A DNA stretch of 20,895 bases from positions 1-20,895 of IMG/VR virus record IMGVR_UViG_3300043607_000020; one strand, written 5' to 3'. The position numbers were made by a program, and so were the translations under genes. Positions 19,978 to 20,895 of the stretch are shown here, piece after piece. The notes beneath the pieces were generated by a model that saw nothing but the letters and a program-made list of their open reading frames with translations, was not told the DNA's origin and ran no database searches. The stretch comes from a virus. Position 1 is the first letter of the stretch. The number at the start of each line of letters is the position of its first letter.

Positions 19978-20661
19978 TTACCGACCGGGAACACGCCCCG
20001 ATGCTACGGCGGCTGCTAGTGACGCGTCAACGAGCCGCACGCCCTCGAGCGCGTCGGCCACACCCCGCGTTCGTGCTGGCGGCGTAGCGTGCGTGACCCC
20101 GCGCACGAGCAGCTCGACCAGCACCTGGTCCTTGCGGCGGTTCTTCGTCGCGATCACAATGCCGCGCTCTTTGGCCAGGTCGAGCAGGGCTTTCACGCTC
20201 ATCGACTCGACCGGCGCGGATAGGACCACCTCGCGATGCCCGACACGCCGCGCGCCCAGCGGCTCCATGCCGGTCGGGCCGAAGTACCAGGCGACGTCAA
20301 ACGCCCCGTTGTGCCAGGCCGCCCAGACGCGCTCGTTGCCCCGAGCGGCCCGCAGCGTGACGACGTTGACCACGCCCCGGGTCGGTTCGGCCGCGGTCGA
20401 GCCGATCAGTCGGGCCGACCAGCCGCACGAGTGCGCCGCATCCAGCCAGCGCGCGGCGTCGCGCGACACGCCGTCAGAACCTGAATCCAGTTCACGTGCG
20501 GGCTCGAATACGACCGGTACGGCCGGCTGACCTGAACGCGATTCATGTTTGGCGGCCAGGCGCGCCTCGATCCTCTGGCGCTGGCGCACCTTCCAGGCGA
20601 CCTCACGCGCGTTGAAGTGCGCCAGCCACTCGTCGGGGGTCAGCGGCAGCGTCTGCGTCAT
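19978..20661 (-). CDS. Unrecognised 227-aa protein with SAP/Rho-N-like module
   Basis: The ATG overlaps the stop of the resolvase gene by 4 bases, so translation is probably coupled. The N-terminal 40 residues are basic and helical. Residues about 70-150 look like a compact mixed alpha/beta domain with several Trp (RVWAAWHNGAFDVAWYFG) that I do not recognise. Residues 154-188 (MSVKALLDLAKERGIVIATK onward) form a two-helix module ending in a basic segment, like SAP/Rho-N/LEM-type helix-extension-helix domains that bind nucleic acid or proteins. The same pattern occurs twice in the large MuF protein further along. The last 40 codons contain a promoter for the terminase genes. The function is unknown; a DNA-handling role is only suggested by the neighbours. 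Confidence 0.75.
   Translation of the reverse strand: MTQTLPLTPDEWLAHFNAREVAWKVRQRQRIEARLAAKHESRSGQPAVPVVFEPARELDSGSDGVSRDAARWLDAAHSCGWSARLIGSTAAEPTRGVVNVVTLRAARGNERVWAAWHNGAFDVAWYFGPTGMEPLGARRVGHREVVLSAPVESMSVKALLDLAKERGIVIATKNRRKDQVLVELLVRGVTHATPPARTRGVADALEGVRLVDASLAAAVASGRVPGR
20001..20030 (-). promoter_or_regulatory. Candidate promoter P1 upstream of the terminase string
   Basis: On the minus strand TTGACG (20030-20025) is followed after 18 bases by TAGCAT (20006-20001), which fits sigma70-type -35 and actinobacterial TANNNT -10 elements. The first 15 bases, TTGACGCGTCACTAG, recur exactly at the promoter near 17249. It lies inside the end of the upstream gene and would start a transcript near 19994, about 85 bases before the small terminase start. 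Confidence 0.6.
20020..20029. promoter_or_regulatory. Palindrome TGACGCGTCA overlapping the -35 of P1
   Basis: This is a perfect 10-bp inverted repeat covering most of the -35 and the start of the spacer, a typical position for a repressor or activator site. The same palindrome overlaps the second promoter (17239-17248) and occurs once more at 6839-6848. Operator function is inference. Confidence 0.4.
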
Positions 20662-20895
20662 GGCAACGCGACCACGCTCAGCGCCATGCCGTGCTCGCCC
20701 GACGCCCCCTCGGGCACCTTCTCGAGCAGCAGTCGGGTCACCTGCACATCGTCGTCGTACGCGCCGGCATCAGTCAGCGCGTCCAGCGTGTTGCGCGCCA
20801 GCTTGTCCAGGTCGCCCGAGCGCACCGCGGTCGCGTCGGCGACCGGCAGCGCGTACCGGGCGGCCACCCCGACCCGGCCACGAAGCGGCCAGGTC
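20658..20895 (-). CDS. RusA-like Holliday junction resolvase, C-terminal part (cut by window edge)
   Basis: The reading frame is open to the right edge, so the N-terminus lies outside the window. A GTG at 20867 is an internal codon, because the residues just before it (PLRGRVGVAARYALPV) read on smoothly in the family pattern. The visible part has the acidic signature GDLDKLARNTLDAL followed by GAYDDDVQVTRLLLEK. This matches the Asp-rich metal-binding core of RusA-type endonucleases (first Asp pair, Lys, then the DD of the second motif). RusA enzymes cut four-way DNA junctions and in phages are thought to clear branched DNA before packaging, which fits its place just upstream of the terminase genes. 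Its TGA overlaps the next ATG (ATGA). The family call is firm; the role in packaging is inference. Confidence 0.85.
   Translation of the reverse strand, partial: TWPLRGRVGVAARYALPVADATAVRSGDLDKLARNTLDALTDAGAYDDDVQVTRLLLEKVPEGASGEHGMALSVVALP

Noticed and set aside
19196-20530. Plus-strand frame of 444 codons across the small terminase region
   Set aside because: Runs across two minus-strand genes and their promoter; no recognisable fold.
1-20895. tRNA genes, CRISPR arrays, insertion sequences, integrase or attachment sites
   Set aside because: No cloverleaf, spaced repeats, transposase motifs or integrase motifs were seen in any part of the window.

Overview
This GC-rich window carries the head-packaging and early tail module of a tailed phage (or prophage) of a GC-rich actinobacterium. 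Host and type are inferred from base composition, frequent GTG starts, short ATGA/GTGA overlaps, TANNNT-type promoters and the protein families present. Almost every gene is on the minus strand, so transcription runs from 20895 down to 1. The two ends are cut inside genes: a RusA-type resolvase on the right and a Cys-rich head-tail connector candidate on the left. No tRNA, rRNA, CRISPR array, insertion sequence, integrase or attachment site was seen, and no gene-free stretch exceeds about 170 bases.

Layout in transcription order. (1) 20895-19978: the end of a RusA-like resolvase and a 227-aa protein with a SAP/Rho-N-like helical module. (2) 19909-17253: small terminase, two Cys-motif mini-genes in a GTGA-coupled string, and large terminase (ATPase plus RNase H-like nuclease). 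(3) 17213-13527: an accessory block of mostly unrecognised small genes lying between terminase and portal. It includes a DUF1360-type membrane protein, a zinc-ribbon-like protein, a beta-rich Ig-like/decoration candidate and a possible antisense membrane peptide on the plus strand. (4) 13357-7090: portal, then a 1571-aa MuF-type head protein carrying a zincin-like peptidase motif, two SAP-like modules, a kinase-like domain and a GNAT-like C-terminal domain. (5) 7088-3942: two small proteins, a 2H phosphoesterase, a prohead protease, a 28-aa proline-run peptide and the major capsid protein with a scaffold-like N-terminal region. (6) 2050-1: a conserved virion-module protein, a probable major tail protein and the partial connector.

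How it fits together: terminase cuts and pumps DNA through the portal into a procapsid of capsid protein plus MuF protein. The protease matures the shell, and the connector and tail protein start tail joining. The MuF protein may enter the host with the DNA, so its extra domains are the best candidates for host-directed effectors. Two near-identical promoters (TTGACGCGTCACTAG plus TAGCnT), upstream of the terminase string and of the accessory block, share a perfect 10-bp palindrome and suggest co-regulation. The downstream one sits so that the next gene would be leaderless.

All functional calls come from reading motifs and remembered family patterns; no database search was run.
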